From contig CAIIXF020000005.1 in NCBI GenBank assembly GCA_903813345.2, forward strand, positions 34,475,375 through 34,539,374: DNA of 64,000 nt. Reading direction: 5' to 3'. A program made the position numbers and the translations under genes. Of the stretch, positions 23,101 through 31,500 are shown one piece after another. The stretch comes from Owenia fusiformis. Lineage: Eukaryota; Annelida; Polychaeta; Sabellida; Oweniidae. The notes beneath the pieces are model-generated. The model was not told where the DNA came from. It ran no database searches and saw only the letters and a list, made by a program, of their open reading frames with translations. Within the stretch, counting starts at the first letter, position 1; each line of letters opens with the position of its first letter.

Positions 23101-25294
23101 TTTGAGAGAATATTGCACTTGCTCTTCCTGGTCACATTCAGGCTTTGTGATTAAATGATAAGTTAATCTTTGAAAAGTGTGTACACAAGATAATATAAAA
23201 CTGTCTACTTGTGCAACAATGATGAGTTTGTCTTTTGATTGGTCCTAACACTTTATTAACCATTTCTCCAGTCAGTATCACAAAATATCTTCTCTCTACA
23301 AGAGATATAGATAACAACAGCATAAAATAGAGGACATTTTCAATTAATATATTTCTACATATTGAGTTTGTGGTTGGTGGGATATAGTTTGTCCAAAATG
23401 CTCTGATACATATGTATAATTGAGCAGAACATTCCATAATGTCATATGATTTCATGAAAGTGCATGAAAGGTGTTTTAGAAAATCAAATCAAAAAAGATT
23501 CTAAAAATGCTTAAAAATGATTTTTTTCTAGTGTTATTCCAGTAATTACTGGAAAGGAAATAACGAAATTTACAATCAGATTGGTGATAATTATCAAATA
23601 TGGTAGATACCTTTATCAAAAGCAAGAGCAAGCATGATTTTTAAGCTGGCTTAAGGGTTACACAAGGATAGATAGGATAAAACACAGCACAGATTAAAAA
23701 ATAAGGCAAGCTAGGTTTAACTGCATCTACTTGTAGATGTATTGCTTCAGGAAGTGAAGATGTTTATAAAAAACACCTTGAAGCCATAAGAAATCGTTGT
23801 ATTCGTTGCAGTCATCAGATATTTCTTGAACTAGTGAAAGGTGTTCACTTGATACAGGTTTTACTGTACTGCAGTAAGTGGAATATGTGCTGAGAATTGG
23901 TGTTCACTAGACACAGGTGTTCACAAGACACAGGTGTTCACTAGTGTTGTCGCGATTAATCGATACATCGCAATATACATCGCCAAAGCTGATTCTGGCG
24001 ATGCATTGATGTCTGAAACAAAACATCATTGTTTTTAAAAAAATTATGGATGTACCAGAGTACTATTATTTATTTGTTGCATTCGGTATTTTAGTACATT
24101 AGTGTTCAGTATGTCAGTACAATTTTCTCAGACTTTTTCTCGATGTGCATCGCGATGTGTATCGATGTTTACTCCTGAAAATTGCCAATGCATCGATGAA
24201 TGATGATGGCACATTGCGACAACACTAGTGTTCACTAGAGAAAAGTGTTCACTAGATGTAGACGTTTTACTACCCTTTGCATTCGCTCAACTTCACTTCT
24301 TAAAAGAGAGCTTCGTCTTCACTCTTTCATTTTACAATAAATCTCTGATCTCACCGAGCCAATCAGAGTTCATCGTCGAAATATGGACGACTTTCTATAT
24401 GGTCATTTCCTCTGACATCCCCGCATAGTTAATGAGCATGTATTTAGCGCATGTTCCTTCCACTTTGCTGATTAGTTGAGAAAGGATCAGCGTGGTAGAT
24501 TTGAAATTATTTATTACCCGGGCTGTCACAGGCACCAATCTTCGGGGCGGGGCTGCTAAACTGAAATATAGTCTATACTAGGCAGAGTGTAGTTTATAAC
24601 TAGACTCTGCACGCAGGGTAATGTTTTATTGCACTCATTAGTTATACTCTTTATTTATCTTGAAAGCATTTGAAGCAAGAATATGTTACAATTCAACTAT
24701 GTTTTTTTCATACTAAGAATTTGAATTATAAAATTTGCGTTGGAGAAACGCAAGCGGTTGAATTTTTCGTGTCCCCTTTGAAAAATTTGTGCGGCTAACG
24801 CAAGCCATCTAAGAAATTACATAAAAATTCTCATTACAAGATCGATCTGCCTAATTTGTCGTTTGATGCACGGATGTCTATCTCGAAAACACATCCTTGT
24901 TTGATGCAACTAGTGAGACTATAGCATTGAGAAGTTTGTCGCCATCCCTGAATGCCCCCCTTTATTACACAATATTCATAAACGTAACACTGCAGGTGAA
25001 GTTTACAAAGTCAGGTCTAATTTATAATTAGGTCTACACCGTTTATCACTTGCTTACTTTGTTTGTGAATTAAAGCTAAATAGACTTCATCTAGGCTAAA
25101 AGTTATAAGCTAGTCTAGCCTAAAATCATTTAAAAATTAGCCTATGGCATATAAATAACCAAAATTCTAAAAGTGAAAGTGAAATTAGACCCATCATCAT
25201 GTAAAGAAAAAGTTACCTCTTTCAACCAGTCTGAGACATTCCTTGTATTCCATCTAAGTACATCTGAATACTTCGGGGTGGTCTTTAGCGCCAT
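1607..25294 (-). CDS. LCP2-like: SLP-76/BLNK-family adaptor gene, partial (12 coding exons in window; C-terminus off left edge)
   Basis: Scaffold adaptors of this family are phosphorylated by Syk/Tec-type kinases and assemble Vav, Nck, PLC-gamma and Grb2-type proteins beneath the plasma membrane. Coding exons, 5' to 3': 25294-25217, 19081-19019, 14441-14386, 13913-13863, 13306-13242, 12319-12243, 11734-11659, 11064-10981, 10180-10103, 4585-4391, one of 3101-3049 or 2963-2911, then 2153-1607. All junctions use GT-AG and all phases agree, giving 474 residues plus one base. The start MALKTTPKY resembles SLP-76 MALRNVPF. Residues about 10-80 form a SAM domain. An acidic stretch follows with Tyr133, 170, 199 and 277 in YxxP-like settings, then proline-rich segments. 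The SH2 domain typical of the family is not in the window. One exon of 3n length could be missed between 10103 and 4585. Family assignment is by remembered alignment to SLP-76 and BLNK. Confidence 0.85.
2154..2910. other. Intron between exons 12 and 11 of SLP-76-like gene
   Basis: AT-rich intron. It contains a small GGCGTAGCCAGG...CTGGCTATGCC foldback (2731-2770) of the family also seen at 6505-6610, 11843-12014 and 50541-50695. No other gene seen. Confidence 0.6.
2911..2963 (-). CDS. LCP2-like: SLP-76-like exon 11, 3' copy of duplicated exon
   Basis: This copy differs from 3049-3101 at one synonymous base (CCG versus CCA for the Pro of YLAP) and encodes the same 18 residues. Splice sites remain (TTCAG acceptor, GTGTGT donor), but the pyrimidine tract is poorer and the donor weaker. 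It may be an alternative exon or a recent spare copy. Confidence 0.65.
2964..3048 (-). other. 85-nt intron with GC-rich hairpin between duplicated exons
   Basis: Separates the two copies of exon 11. It holds TAGGAGGCCCT-TTC-AGGAGGGCCTCCTA (about 2990-3017), an 11-bp stem. Such a short, structured spacer would sterically hinder splicing of one copy to the other. Confidence 0.6.
3049..3101 (-). CDS. LCP2-like: SLP-76-like exon 11, 5' copy (ENYLAP), duplicated and probably mutually exclusive
   Basis: A 53-nt exon, phase 1 to 0, encoding ENYLAPDITIPSPTSSIK with Tyr277 in a YLAP motif. It has a strong pyrimidine tract (TTTTTTGTTCTTTTCAG) and a GTATGT donor. It joins exon 10 (phase 1) to exon 12 (phase 0). 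A second copy lies 85 nt downstream. Because 53 is not a multiple of three, using both copies would break the frame. Confidence 0.8.
3541..3622. repeat. 21-bp minisatellite, four copies
   Basis: Four copies of CAAACTTATGGTCTACAATAG in the intron between exons 11 and 10. The rest of 3102-4390 is AT-rich intron with nothing recognised. Confidence 0.8.
4391..4585 (-). CDS. LCP2-like: SLP-76-like exon 10: proline-rich SH3-ligand segment
   Basis: A 195-nt symmetric phase 1-1 exon of 65 residues. It contains PPRRKPLPPPPPEDFDDGPA, then PALPPRT, PPAKPLRAQP and VRPLPAQP, several R/K-x-x-P-x-x-P type SH3 ligands, and ends in an EEDDD acidic tail. No exact Gads-type RSTKP motif is present. Confidence 0.85.
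6505..6612. mobile_element. GGGGCGTAGCCAG MITE
   Basis: Inverted ends AGGGGCGTAGCCAGCTTTC and CCCCTCCTGGCTACGCCT, 106 bp. Family members occur at 2731-2770, 11843-12014 and 50541-50695. Confidence 0.7.
8104..8876. mobile_element. GGAC-tract element, copy 1
   Basis: Begins GGCAACTCCGCGGAGTAGCAAATCCCAATGAAC and ends AACTTCGTTCGTTGGGATAATAA. The interior has GCGGCCATCTTGAAAA words and a (GGAC)n tract at 8755-8830. A second copy lies at 12483-13093. Confidence 0.7.
8755..8830. repeat. (GGAC)n microsatellite
   Basis: About 18 imperfect GGAC/TGAC/GGAT units inside the element at 8104-8876. Its open frame (PSVRPSVRPS) is an artefact. Confidence 0.9.
9048..9617. mobile_element. 570-bp MITE with CCCTATCACACCAAACTAG termini
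   Basis: CCCTACTATCACACCAAACTAGTTCT at 9048 and its inverse AACTAGTTTGGTGTGATAGGG at 9594-9614. Inside are repeated AACGGTTTTGACG- and CGAACTG-type words. It lies in intron 9 of the SLP-76-like gene. Confidence 0.8.
10103..10180 (-). CDS. LCP2-like: SLP-76-like exon 9: DYVAP motif
   Basis: A 78-nt symmetric phase 1-1 exon. It encodes EESEDDDYVAPVEAPPGS around Tyr199. DYVAPVE closely matches BLNK DYVVPVE. The acceptor ends in TAG and the donor is GTAAGT. Skipping this exon would keep the frame. Confidence 0.85.
10735..10912. mobile_element. AAGTGGGTGCA repeat element
   Basis: CTCAAGTGGGTGCACAATTC (10744) pairs with GCGCCCACTTGCTTTAAT (10896) as inverted ends, with AGGTGGGTGCAAG repeats inside. 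Lies in intron 8. Confidence 0.55.
10981..11064 (-). CDS. LCP2-like: SLP-76-like exon 8: DYENP motif
   Basis: An 84-nt symmetric phase 1-1 exon. It encodes GEDEEDEDDYENPDITLPS around Tyr170. DYENP is identical to the BLNK motif SDYENPDE. The DITLPS tail is echoed by DITIPS in the duplicated exon at 2911-3101, so the two exons may share ancestry. Donor GTATGT. Confidence 0.85.
11659..11734 (-). CDS. LCP2-like: SLP-76-like exon 7: YDLP motif
   Basis: A 76-nt exon, phase 0 to 1, encoding EIYDLPADESTPP and a polar tail. Tyr133 in EIYDLP has the acidic-Y-x-x-P form of an SH2-binding site after phosphorylation, as in SLP-76 and BLNK. The partner is inferred, not shown. Confidence 0.85.
11843..12014. 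mobile_element. GTAGCCAG MITE copy in intron 6
   Basis: Ends AGTAGCCAGCTTTTGCCAAG and CCCCTCCTGGCTACAGGCCT, inverted; same family as 6505-6612. Confidence 0.6.
12243..12319 (-). CDS. LCP2-like: SLP-76-like exon 6: acidic W-x-D/E-F segment
   Basis: A 77-nt exon, phase 1 to 0, encoding VVTHHEHEEEHDDWGSDEF followed by DDDDGPE. The DDWGSDEFDDD stretch parallels SLP-76 GGWSSFEEDDY and BLNK EEQWSDDFDSDY, a conserved acidic patch just upstream of the phosphotyrosine motifs. Confidence 0.85.
12483..13093. mobile_element. GGAC-tract element, copy 2
   Basis: Begins AGCAACTCCACGGAGTAGCAAATCCCACCGAAC and ends CTCGAACTTCGTTCGGTGGGATAATAA. It has (GAAC)n/(GGAC)n at 13010-13050. A duplicated internal unit (ACTGGTATTTGAGTTATCAA) occurs at 12722 and 12868. 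Confidence 0.7.
13242..13306 (-). CDS. LCP2-like: SLP-76-like exon 5: basic/proline linker with PPRDY
   Basis: A 65-nt exon, phase 2 to 1. It encodes SLFGGKKDKPIPGVPPRDYH. The VPPRDY word resembles BLNK SVPRRDY immediately before its acidic region, which supports the family call. Tyr102 is present but lacks a YxxP context. Confidence 0.8.
13863..13913 (-). CDS. LCP2-like: SLP-76-like exon 4: last SAM helix
   Basis: A 51-nt exon, phase 2-2, encoding KILKYVADINKTVNKK plus partial codons. The DINK word aligns with SLP-76 LSKLSQEINKNEER, just after the SAM fold. Donor GTAAGT. Confidence 0.8.
14386..14441 (-). CDS. LCP2-like: SLP-76-like exon 3: end of SAM domain
   Basis: A 56-nt exon, phase 0 to 2, encoding GLQEIHLMTMSGVPVSRR with a GTAAGT donor. 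It supplies the L..L...G/V....RRKIL segment that closes a SAM fold and aligns with SLP-76 LTENDIQKFPKLRVP. Confidence 0.8.
14600..14945. mobile_element. GGGCAGATATA palindromic element
   Basis: Outer inverted words TAAGGCTTAGGATATTGGGATT and AATCCCAATATCCTGAACCTC enclose multiple GCGGGCAGATATA and TATATCTGCCCGC copies. Similar in style to the palindrome at 40309-40499. Confidence 0.65.
15138..16684. mobile_element. 1.55-kb element with TGTCCCCACC termini and about 180-bp internal tandem repeats
   Basis: The left end AATGTCCCCACC (15141) and right end GGTGGGGACAT (16673) are inverted. Inside are five to six units of about 180 bp, each with TTTAGGACGGAAAATCCAAA ATGGCTGCC and CCCAGAATGCCAAAAAACTA, then a (GGAC)n tract (16573-16640). 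Related units occur at 1-1480. Confidence 0.75.
18017..18262. mobile_element. CTGGCGGATC MITE
   Basis: CCTCTCTCTCTGGCGGATCGAG and GGATCCGCCAGTGCCTCT are inverted ends. Related to the GTGGCGGATCTGG start at 46125. Confidence 0.55.
19019..19081 (-). CDS. LCP2-like: SLP-76-like exon 2: middle of SAM domain
   Basis: A 63-nt, phase 0-0 exon encoding 21 residues (IGFEDCVKSF...INGQALL) between an AG acceptor and a GTAAGC donor. The segment GFEDC...F..INGQALL is typical SAM helix 2-4 sequence and aligns with SLP-76 YKDCEKAVKKYHIDGARFL. Introns of 6.1 and 4.6 kb flank it. Confidence 0.85.
20236..20276. repeat. Perfect GC-rich hairpin
   Basis: TAAGCGCCCCCCGATTTT and AAAATCGGGGGGCGCTTA are an 18-bp perfect stem with a tiny loop, in AT-rich intron. 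It may be the end of a decayed element. Confidence 0.75.
21681..22775 (+). mobile_element. Degenerate mariner-family transposon with about 185-bp inverted repeats
   Basis: Outer ends GGTGATCCAAAAGTCTTGGA (21685) and its inverse near 22750-22770 are mariner-like. Inversion continues inward to GCCACCCGGAACGGT (21854) and ACCGTTCCGGGTGGC (22583). Inside, plus-strand fragments read LDMAPCDFLPFLQK (22219-22260), matching the DLAPCDFFLFPKLK block of mariner transposase, and VKRYEKCVQIRGKYVEK (about 22380-22430), its usual C-terminus. Frameshifts and stops show it is dead. Confidence 0.8.
23943..24236. mobile_element. hAT-like MITE
   Basis: Perfect 15-bp termini CACTAGTGTTGTCGC and GCGACAACACTAGTG flank 294 bp containing ATCGATACATCGCAAT and related inverted words. 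The TGTTGTCGCGATTAATCGAT end is typical of hAT-family MITEs. Confidence 0.75.
25217..25294 (-). CDS. LCP2-like: SLP-76-like exon 1: start and first part of SAM domain
   Basis: Encodes 26 residues beginning MALKTTPKYSDVLRW and ending DWLKE, before a GTAACT donor in phase 0. The pattern of a W followed by a short DWL helix is the start of a SAM domain. An ATG two codons upstream (25300) and one further up are also in frame. MALK is preferred because SLP-76 starts the same way. Confidence 0.85.
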
Positions 25295-25453
25295 AATCAT
25301 GTATTTGTCACTAACAAGACAGCAGAAAGTTTTGAAGTTTTTTAATTTTACTTCCTCATTCAAAAACGTGATGCATCCTGGGTATTATGCGCGAAACCAG
25401 AACGAGGCTGTCACAACATTTGAAAGTTAGAAAAAGTTTGATTTTCAAAGTTT
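25295..25453. promoter_or_regulatory. Candidate bidirectional promoter between SLP-76-like and iRhom genes
   Basis: Only about 160 bp separates the two start codons, so the transcripts must start within or overlap this stretch unless there are upstream noncoding exons. It contains GCATCCTGGGTATTATGCGC near 25374-25393, which resembles half of a ZNF143/Staf-type site, and no obvious TATA box. Promoter identity is inferred from layout. Confidence 0.5.
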
Positions 25454-25582
25454 ATGCCGAAATTTTCGATTCATCCCTTAAGTATGTCGGCTGATGTTGA
25501 TGCTCATAGTGGAGAGAACATAGAAGAATTGAAAGAATACAAATTTCATAGATTTGAACCTCTGAATGACGCAAAAAGGAAG
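25454..25582 (+). CDS. RHBDF-like: iRhom exon 1: N-terminus
   Basis: 129 nt, phase 0, starting MPKFSIHPLSMSADVD and ending NDAKRK before GTGAGA. The upstream ATG has T at -3, while the ATG at 25484 has A at -3, so translation may begin at residue 11. The residues are charged and show no domain I recognise. Confidence 0.7.
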
Positions 25583-28500
25583 GTGAGAATTTTTTTAAAT
25601 TTTCCATCATCATTTGTCTAGGCCTAAAATGAAATCTGTATTGCTAAAGTGTGGGACAAAAATAAATCTCAACCCTCAAAAGTTGTCACAATGAGCTAAA
25701 TTCTAAGTTTCATGTCTCAAACTCTCCCAAGTGGTAGAAAAATAATTCCCATCCACTTTAAGGTCAGGGTGCATGATGGGAAATTTTCTGCAGTCCTCAA
25801 TTGAGTCACATGTTATTTTTCAAACAAGAATCACTCCTTCCCTTCATTGTCTATATCTTCCAGTTTTGCACAAAGAGTGCACTTATGTGCCTAGAAAAGA
25901 CTTGTGAGAAGAATCTTTTGATAAAGTGTATAAAAAACAAGAAAATTCAGTGAAAAAAATCAGAAAATTTTCAGAAATTTTTTTCACTGAATTTTCTCAT
26001 TTTTTATACATTTTACAAAACAAACCTTCTCACAAGGCTTTTCTAGGCACAGAGGTGCACTCTTTGTGCAAACTTGGAAGATGTAGACAATGTGGGGAAG
26101 GAGTTATTCATGTTTGAAAAATAACATGTGACTCATGATGGATAAATCCCTACCAAATCGGACTAATGTTTTCATGAATCGCCATGTTTGTGATCCAAGG
26201 TGGATTGACTCCCAGAATGCAACATCAAGTAACCTTATTTATTCGTGACGTATTTCAAAACGGCGGAATGGCATTTTGAAAGCTGACACGTGTCATGTTG
26301 CATTCTGGGAGCCAACCCACATTGCGGCGTAATCTGGCTCCAAAATCACCTCAACATTTGAAGAGTCGGCATTAACATGTGAATTCCACATCAAATTTTT
26401 AAGTTCTTATTTGTCATTATGGACACAAATTTCACTATATCTGGACTTACTATGACGGAGAAAATAGAGCACTGAATACACTGAGGTAAGAATTTATTAC
26501 ATATGCGACAACATGTAATTTCCATAGGTTTTGTAATTCTTTATGCCCCCCACTGTAGGCCATCAAGTACATGGCAAAAAGTCGTCGATTACGATTTCAT
26601 TGACGAGATGCTTCGAGAAAAGCAATTTGGAAAATCGTGGACAACTTCGTAGAAAACAAAAATCGTCAATCCGCAAATCGTAATCATAGGCCAAGGGAAA
26701 AGTAATAGTAAGCTGTATATAGAAGAGACAGGTAAACAATTAGGATTGAAAATTTTTTCAAAAACTTGCCGTCTTGGTACGAGTTCTCCTTACTGGTATC
26801 GAGTCGTACCACCAAATCTCCCAAGAATCTTCTCCAAAGTATTTTCGAAACGTATATTGTTGAATATTTCAAATCTATTTTTTTTTATTTTTTATTTAGA
26901 TTTTATTTATTCAGGGATATCTAATAAGAAATACATATGTTTTCTTGTTTCCATTAGAACCCTGCAGATACACATACACACTACATTTAACAATAAAATA
27001 TGTGACAATACATATCATAAAATTAGAAATTTGTAAAAACAGTACAATTAATATGTGTAAAAATACTATATGACTAGTCGATAAAAATATGCATTAAAAG
27101 TTTATTGTCACACTTGACATTTGAGCATATTAAGACATGTAAAATTACAATTATTCACTAATTGAAGCAAGGAATTGCTTTTTTAGAAGAACTTTAAAAG
27201 ATTGCACTGATGCAGATTCCTTTAAATCTAAAGGTGCCTTGTTCCAGAGAACAGATGCTCTGTGACTAAAAGTTTGTGTGCCTGCATTATTACAATTTTG
27301 TTTAATAAAAATACATTTGTTAGTTGTAGCACGAGTACCATAGTTGTGAGTGTCCTTAGTTAAGGTAAAACTGTCCTGCATATAAGTGGTATATCCTAAC
27401 TCTTCGATAAGACTGCATAAAAAAACACCAACTGTACGAACCTGCAATTGCCCGGCAAGTTGAAACTTCCGGATACATGGAAAGATTGAATCTTGTAACG
27501 ATTGATTTGATTGGTTGTAATTAGAAGTTTAAAATTCCAAGAAAAATGTTAATTTCACCATTTAAATTGGGTTTAAAAAGATATTATATGAAACAGATGT
27601 TTTGATAAATAATTATTAAGTACACCTTTTATAGTTTTGTACACTTTAATTGATTGTTATTTCTAGAATATGAATTACATTTTAGAACCAGATAGGTGTC
27701 ACTGGCGGCGGTTAGCAGGAACCAATCAAATTCCTTGTTTCAAACTTCCATTTACACGGAAATCCGGGTAACTTGCCAGACAATTGTAGGTTTTCAGAAT
27801 ATCTCGCCTCAAGACGGCTTTATTCACTCTATGTCACTTGAATGGGGTTGATTCATAGGTAAGAATAGCGAACTATCAATTTTGGATCAACTCTGCATTG
27901 TTTTTTGAAAATTATACACAAATAATGTTAAAATCGCCATGTTAACAAGTGGCCTAAATCCTAGTTGTTCACCTGTCTCTTCTATATACGGCTTACTATT
28001 ACTTTACCCTTGGCCTATGATCGTAATTGACGATATTTTCGAGAAACTGGCTCCTGGAGCGAATAATTTTGACGTAAAAATTGTCGTTTTTTTCATTTTA
28101 ATCACTTCTTTACATATTCTTCAGATATCTCAGCAACTACAGTGGGGATCATAAAGAATTGCAAAAGCTATGGAAATTACATGCTGTCGCACATGTAATA
28201 AATTCTTACCTCAGTGTATTTAGTGCTCTATTTTCTCCGTCTGAGTAAGTCCAAATATAGTGGAATTTGTCTCCCTAATGACAAATAAGAACTTCAAAAG
28301 TTGAAGTGGATATTCACATGTTATGCCGACTCTTCAAATGTTGAGGTGATTTCGTCGCCCGATTGCGCCGGAACGGAGGATTGGCTCCCAGAATGCAACA
28401 TGACACGTGCCAGCTTTCAAAATGCTGTTCCGCCATTTTGAAACCTGTCATGAGTAAATACGGTAACTAATGTTGCATTCTGGGAGTCAACCGTCTTTGG

Positions 28501-31500
28501 ATAACAAACATGGCGATTCAAGAAAACATTCATTCGATTTGGTAGGGATTTATCCATTATTTGCAGGTATGAAGCTTTGGATTCATTTATTGTGCTACTT
28601 TAGTGAACGGGAATTATTTTTCTACCGCTTGGGAGAGTTTGAGACACACAACTTGGAAATTAGCTCATTGTGACAACTTGTGAACGTTGAGTTTTATTTT
28701 TGTCCCCCACTGTAGAATCCATTTCACTGCTTCATTTCGTCAGTAGAACGGCAAAAATAAGAAATTGGGAGACCATTGTGCAATAATATATGGAAAAGTA
28801 TATTCATAATGTACATGAATGACATTTGTATATTTCAGATTTTTTAGTTTTTTGTGCAATAAGCCCGTGCCGTCTTGTAATTTGAAGAATTTCAGCCATG
28901 TTAATCTTATTGAAAATAACATGGCAGAGAAACATCCAAATATAAGAGGCCACACACTTTATAAGCCAAACTAGAAGCAATCCAAGATATACAAATGTCT
29001 TTCATGTACATTATGAATATACTTTTCCATATATTATTGCACAATGTTTGGGTATATCGGCAGAATGGGAACATTTTTCTTTTTCATCGAGAGATATTCC
29101 ATCACTTTCCAAGATGGCGGTTGAATTTAAAAGGGGATTCCCCGTTTGACTGACCCGGAACTGGCCCGGATAATCAATAAATGGAAGAATTTGACGGTTG
29201 AAATAAGTTAAATATTACACGCAAATGTTGCGATCAAGAACGAAAATTTCTTTGTTCTGCCGATAAACCCAGACAATTGTGGATTCAACTACACGAAAAG
29301 AATGCTAAAATACCAAGGAATCTATTGAAATAGGTATCTTTAAGTGTAAGAAGCGTAGAAAATTCTCCCATGTTGTAACCGTACAGGCAAAAGAATAAGA
29401 CGTTCGCAGGACTATAGTCCTGGCATGGGATAACTCCAGACAAGCCCCTGTGACTCGAGTCTCTAGCCAATTCTTGGGTAGAAGTAATTCCATCTAGAAC
29501 ACTGTGAACTATTGTAAAATTTCTAGTCGCTGCTCAATAGATTTAGCAATATTCTAAAAACCGTCATGAAATATTTCATGAATTGAAATGGAACTGGGCT
29601 CCTTGATTAGATATTGCATGGTTTCGCCAGGATTTTGTCTAAAATTAAAACAAACAGCTCCAAGAAAAATGACTATATTCAAAAACGGGACAAAATGTCG
29701 TTAACGTCTAACATTAGTTACTGGCTGTAAATTCTAAGTAAGGGATCCAGAAGATGTGAACCAATACATGTACATTGAGCACTTCATGTGTGTTTTGGAA
29801 TTTTTGATGAGGTAATAAGTCCAAAACTCACAATTCAAATTGTGATGTGGAAAAATGGCGAACATTTGATTTCAAATTTTATGATTGCAACATGACATGT
29901 ACATGTATGCAGCGACATAACTCACATCCAGCAGAGTAAAAAGCATGCAAGGATTTATCTTTGGACGAAGGCCACTATATGTATAGGCCTAAGATAAAGG
30001 TAAGTTTTGACTCATTCATTGAATGATTGGCTGTCCCTGAGAGTCAGTTTAGCCTCTACTTAGAGGAGGAAATACCCCAGAATTCCCTCTCTTGCCTCTA
30101 CTGTGTCTTTAGCCAACATACTTGTCTATATAGATGACTTGTTGTTGTAGGGTATGCCTTATCCTGTGCCAGAACCATAGTCCTGTGAGTGAGAACATCC
30201 AAATCTTTTGCCTGTGTGTGTATGATTCCAACATGTGAGAATAATTCTCGCCTCCTACACTTAATGCCTACCCCATTATAATACTTAAGTATTTTAGGAT
30301 TCTTCTTTTCATGTAGTTGAATCTGCCGATTAAAATAAAATACTGAGTTTCAAAATTTTTATATTGATGAATTCCCATCGTATGGGTCAATTGGCAAAAC
30401 GAGGAAATTTTCGTTTTTGATAGCGATTTTTGCATAATTTAACTTATTTCAACCATCAAAATTCCTCCATTTATTGGTACATCTGGGCTCTGCAGCACAA
30501 GACCAGGATATTCTTAACACGCCCGGTGATCGTGAATATGGGACGAAGGGGGGAGCAGGCAATTTCTGCTAGGAAATTCAACAAATCTGGAAGATTTATG
30601 TTTTCAAGAAAAAGTTTATTATTGAATTGCTAAATGAATAGGTGCATGGTATGGTAGAATATGTTAGGTTTTCTGGGATTTTTTCTGAAACGATATGCAT
30701 CTAAGGTATGAGATCTATTAAAAAAGGCGCAAGGCCATCAACAGGCACAAATCAAATAAGTGCGATATGAATTACTTATTAGATAAAGTATCTTGATTTA
30801 TGAAATAATTAAGATTTAGGCTTTTTTGTCTCTCGGGATTTGTTACTCCTTTTAGAGATGCTGTTTCTGTCAAAGGGATCTTCCTTATAAATGAAAAAAA
30901 ACTAATAAACATCAAATGTAGAAGTTACTGATGTATGTACTAAGCGACTATAAATGTATCTTATCTTTGCGTCATACATTTCAAAGTATAGGTATATCAC
31001 AATCTATATCATGTTTTTTCAGGATGTATCCCACTTTGATGTTGAGACGAAAGACAGTAAAGGACTACTGGATAGGGTTGGGTCATACCTCGGCATTAGT
31101 GACAACGCTGAAATGAGATCGTGGGAAAAATCTTTTAACAGCAGACAAATGGTAAAAAGATCTACATTACTGTTGCTTCACGACTCTGGACCACCCCCCC
31201 CCCCCCCCCCCCCCGGGGGACAGAGGACTCACAGGGCTTGTAGTTAGACAATATCTACATGTACATTTATATAATCACCCTTCAGACAGCTTACCGATTT
31301 TTATAAGAATCATGATTTCACTTCTTTTGATTTGCAATGAAAAACAGAAAACCAGCATTCAGGAAATAAAAAAATATATTTTGAAAGTAAGAGAATATAG
31401 AACTATGACAATGTGCTTCGGGAGTCTAGAATGAATCTTATGGCCAATTGATTATCCCATTTAGGTTTGGTCGCATTCTAATGTGTCAGTGTCTCTTACT

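Larger units (their letters stand above)
19082..25216. other. Intron 1 of SLP-76-like gene
   Basis: 6.1-kb intron. It holds a perfect hairpin (20236-20276), the mariner relic (21681-22775), the hAT-like MITE (23943-24236), and an inverted pair CCCTGGGTGCAGTCTAGTTATA (21264) and TATAACTAGACTCTGCACGCAGGG (24596). No other exon recognised. Confidence 0.6.
25583..31022. other. iRhom intron 1 filled with transposon debris
   Basis: 5.4 kb holding the two inverted CTACAGTGGGG MITEs, the LINE tail, the inverted repeat at 28774 and the foldback-type sequence at 29170-30500. No additional exon seen. Confidence 0.65.
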
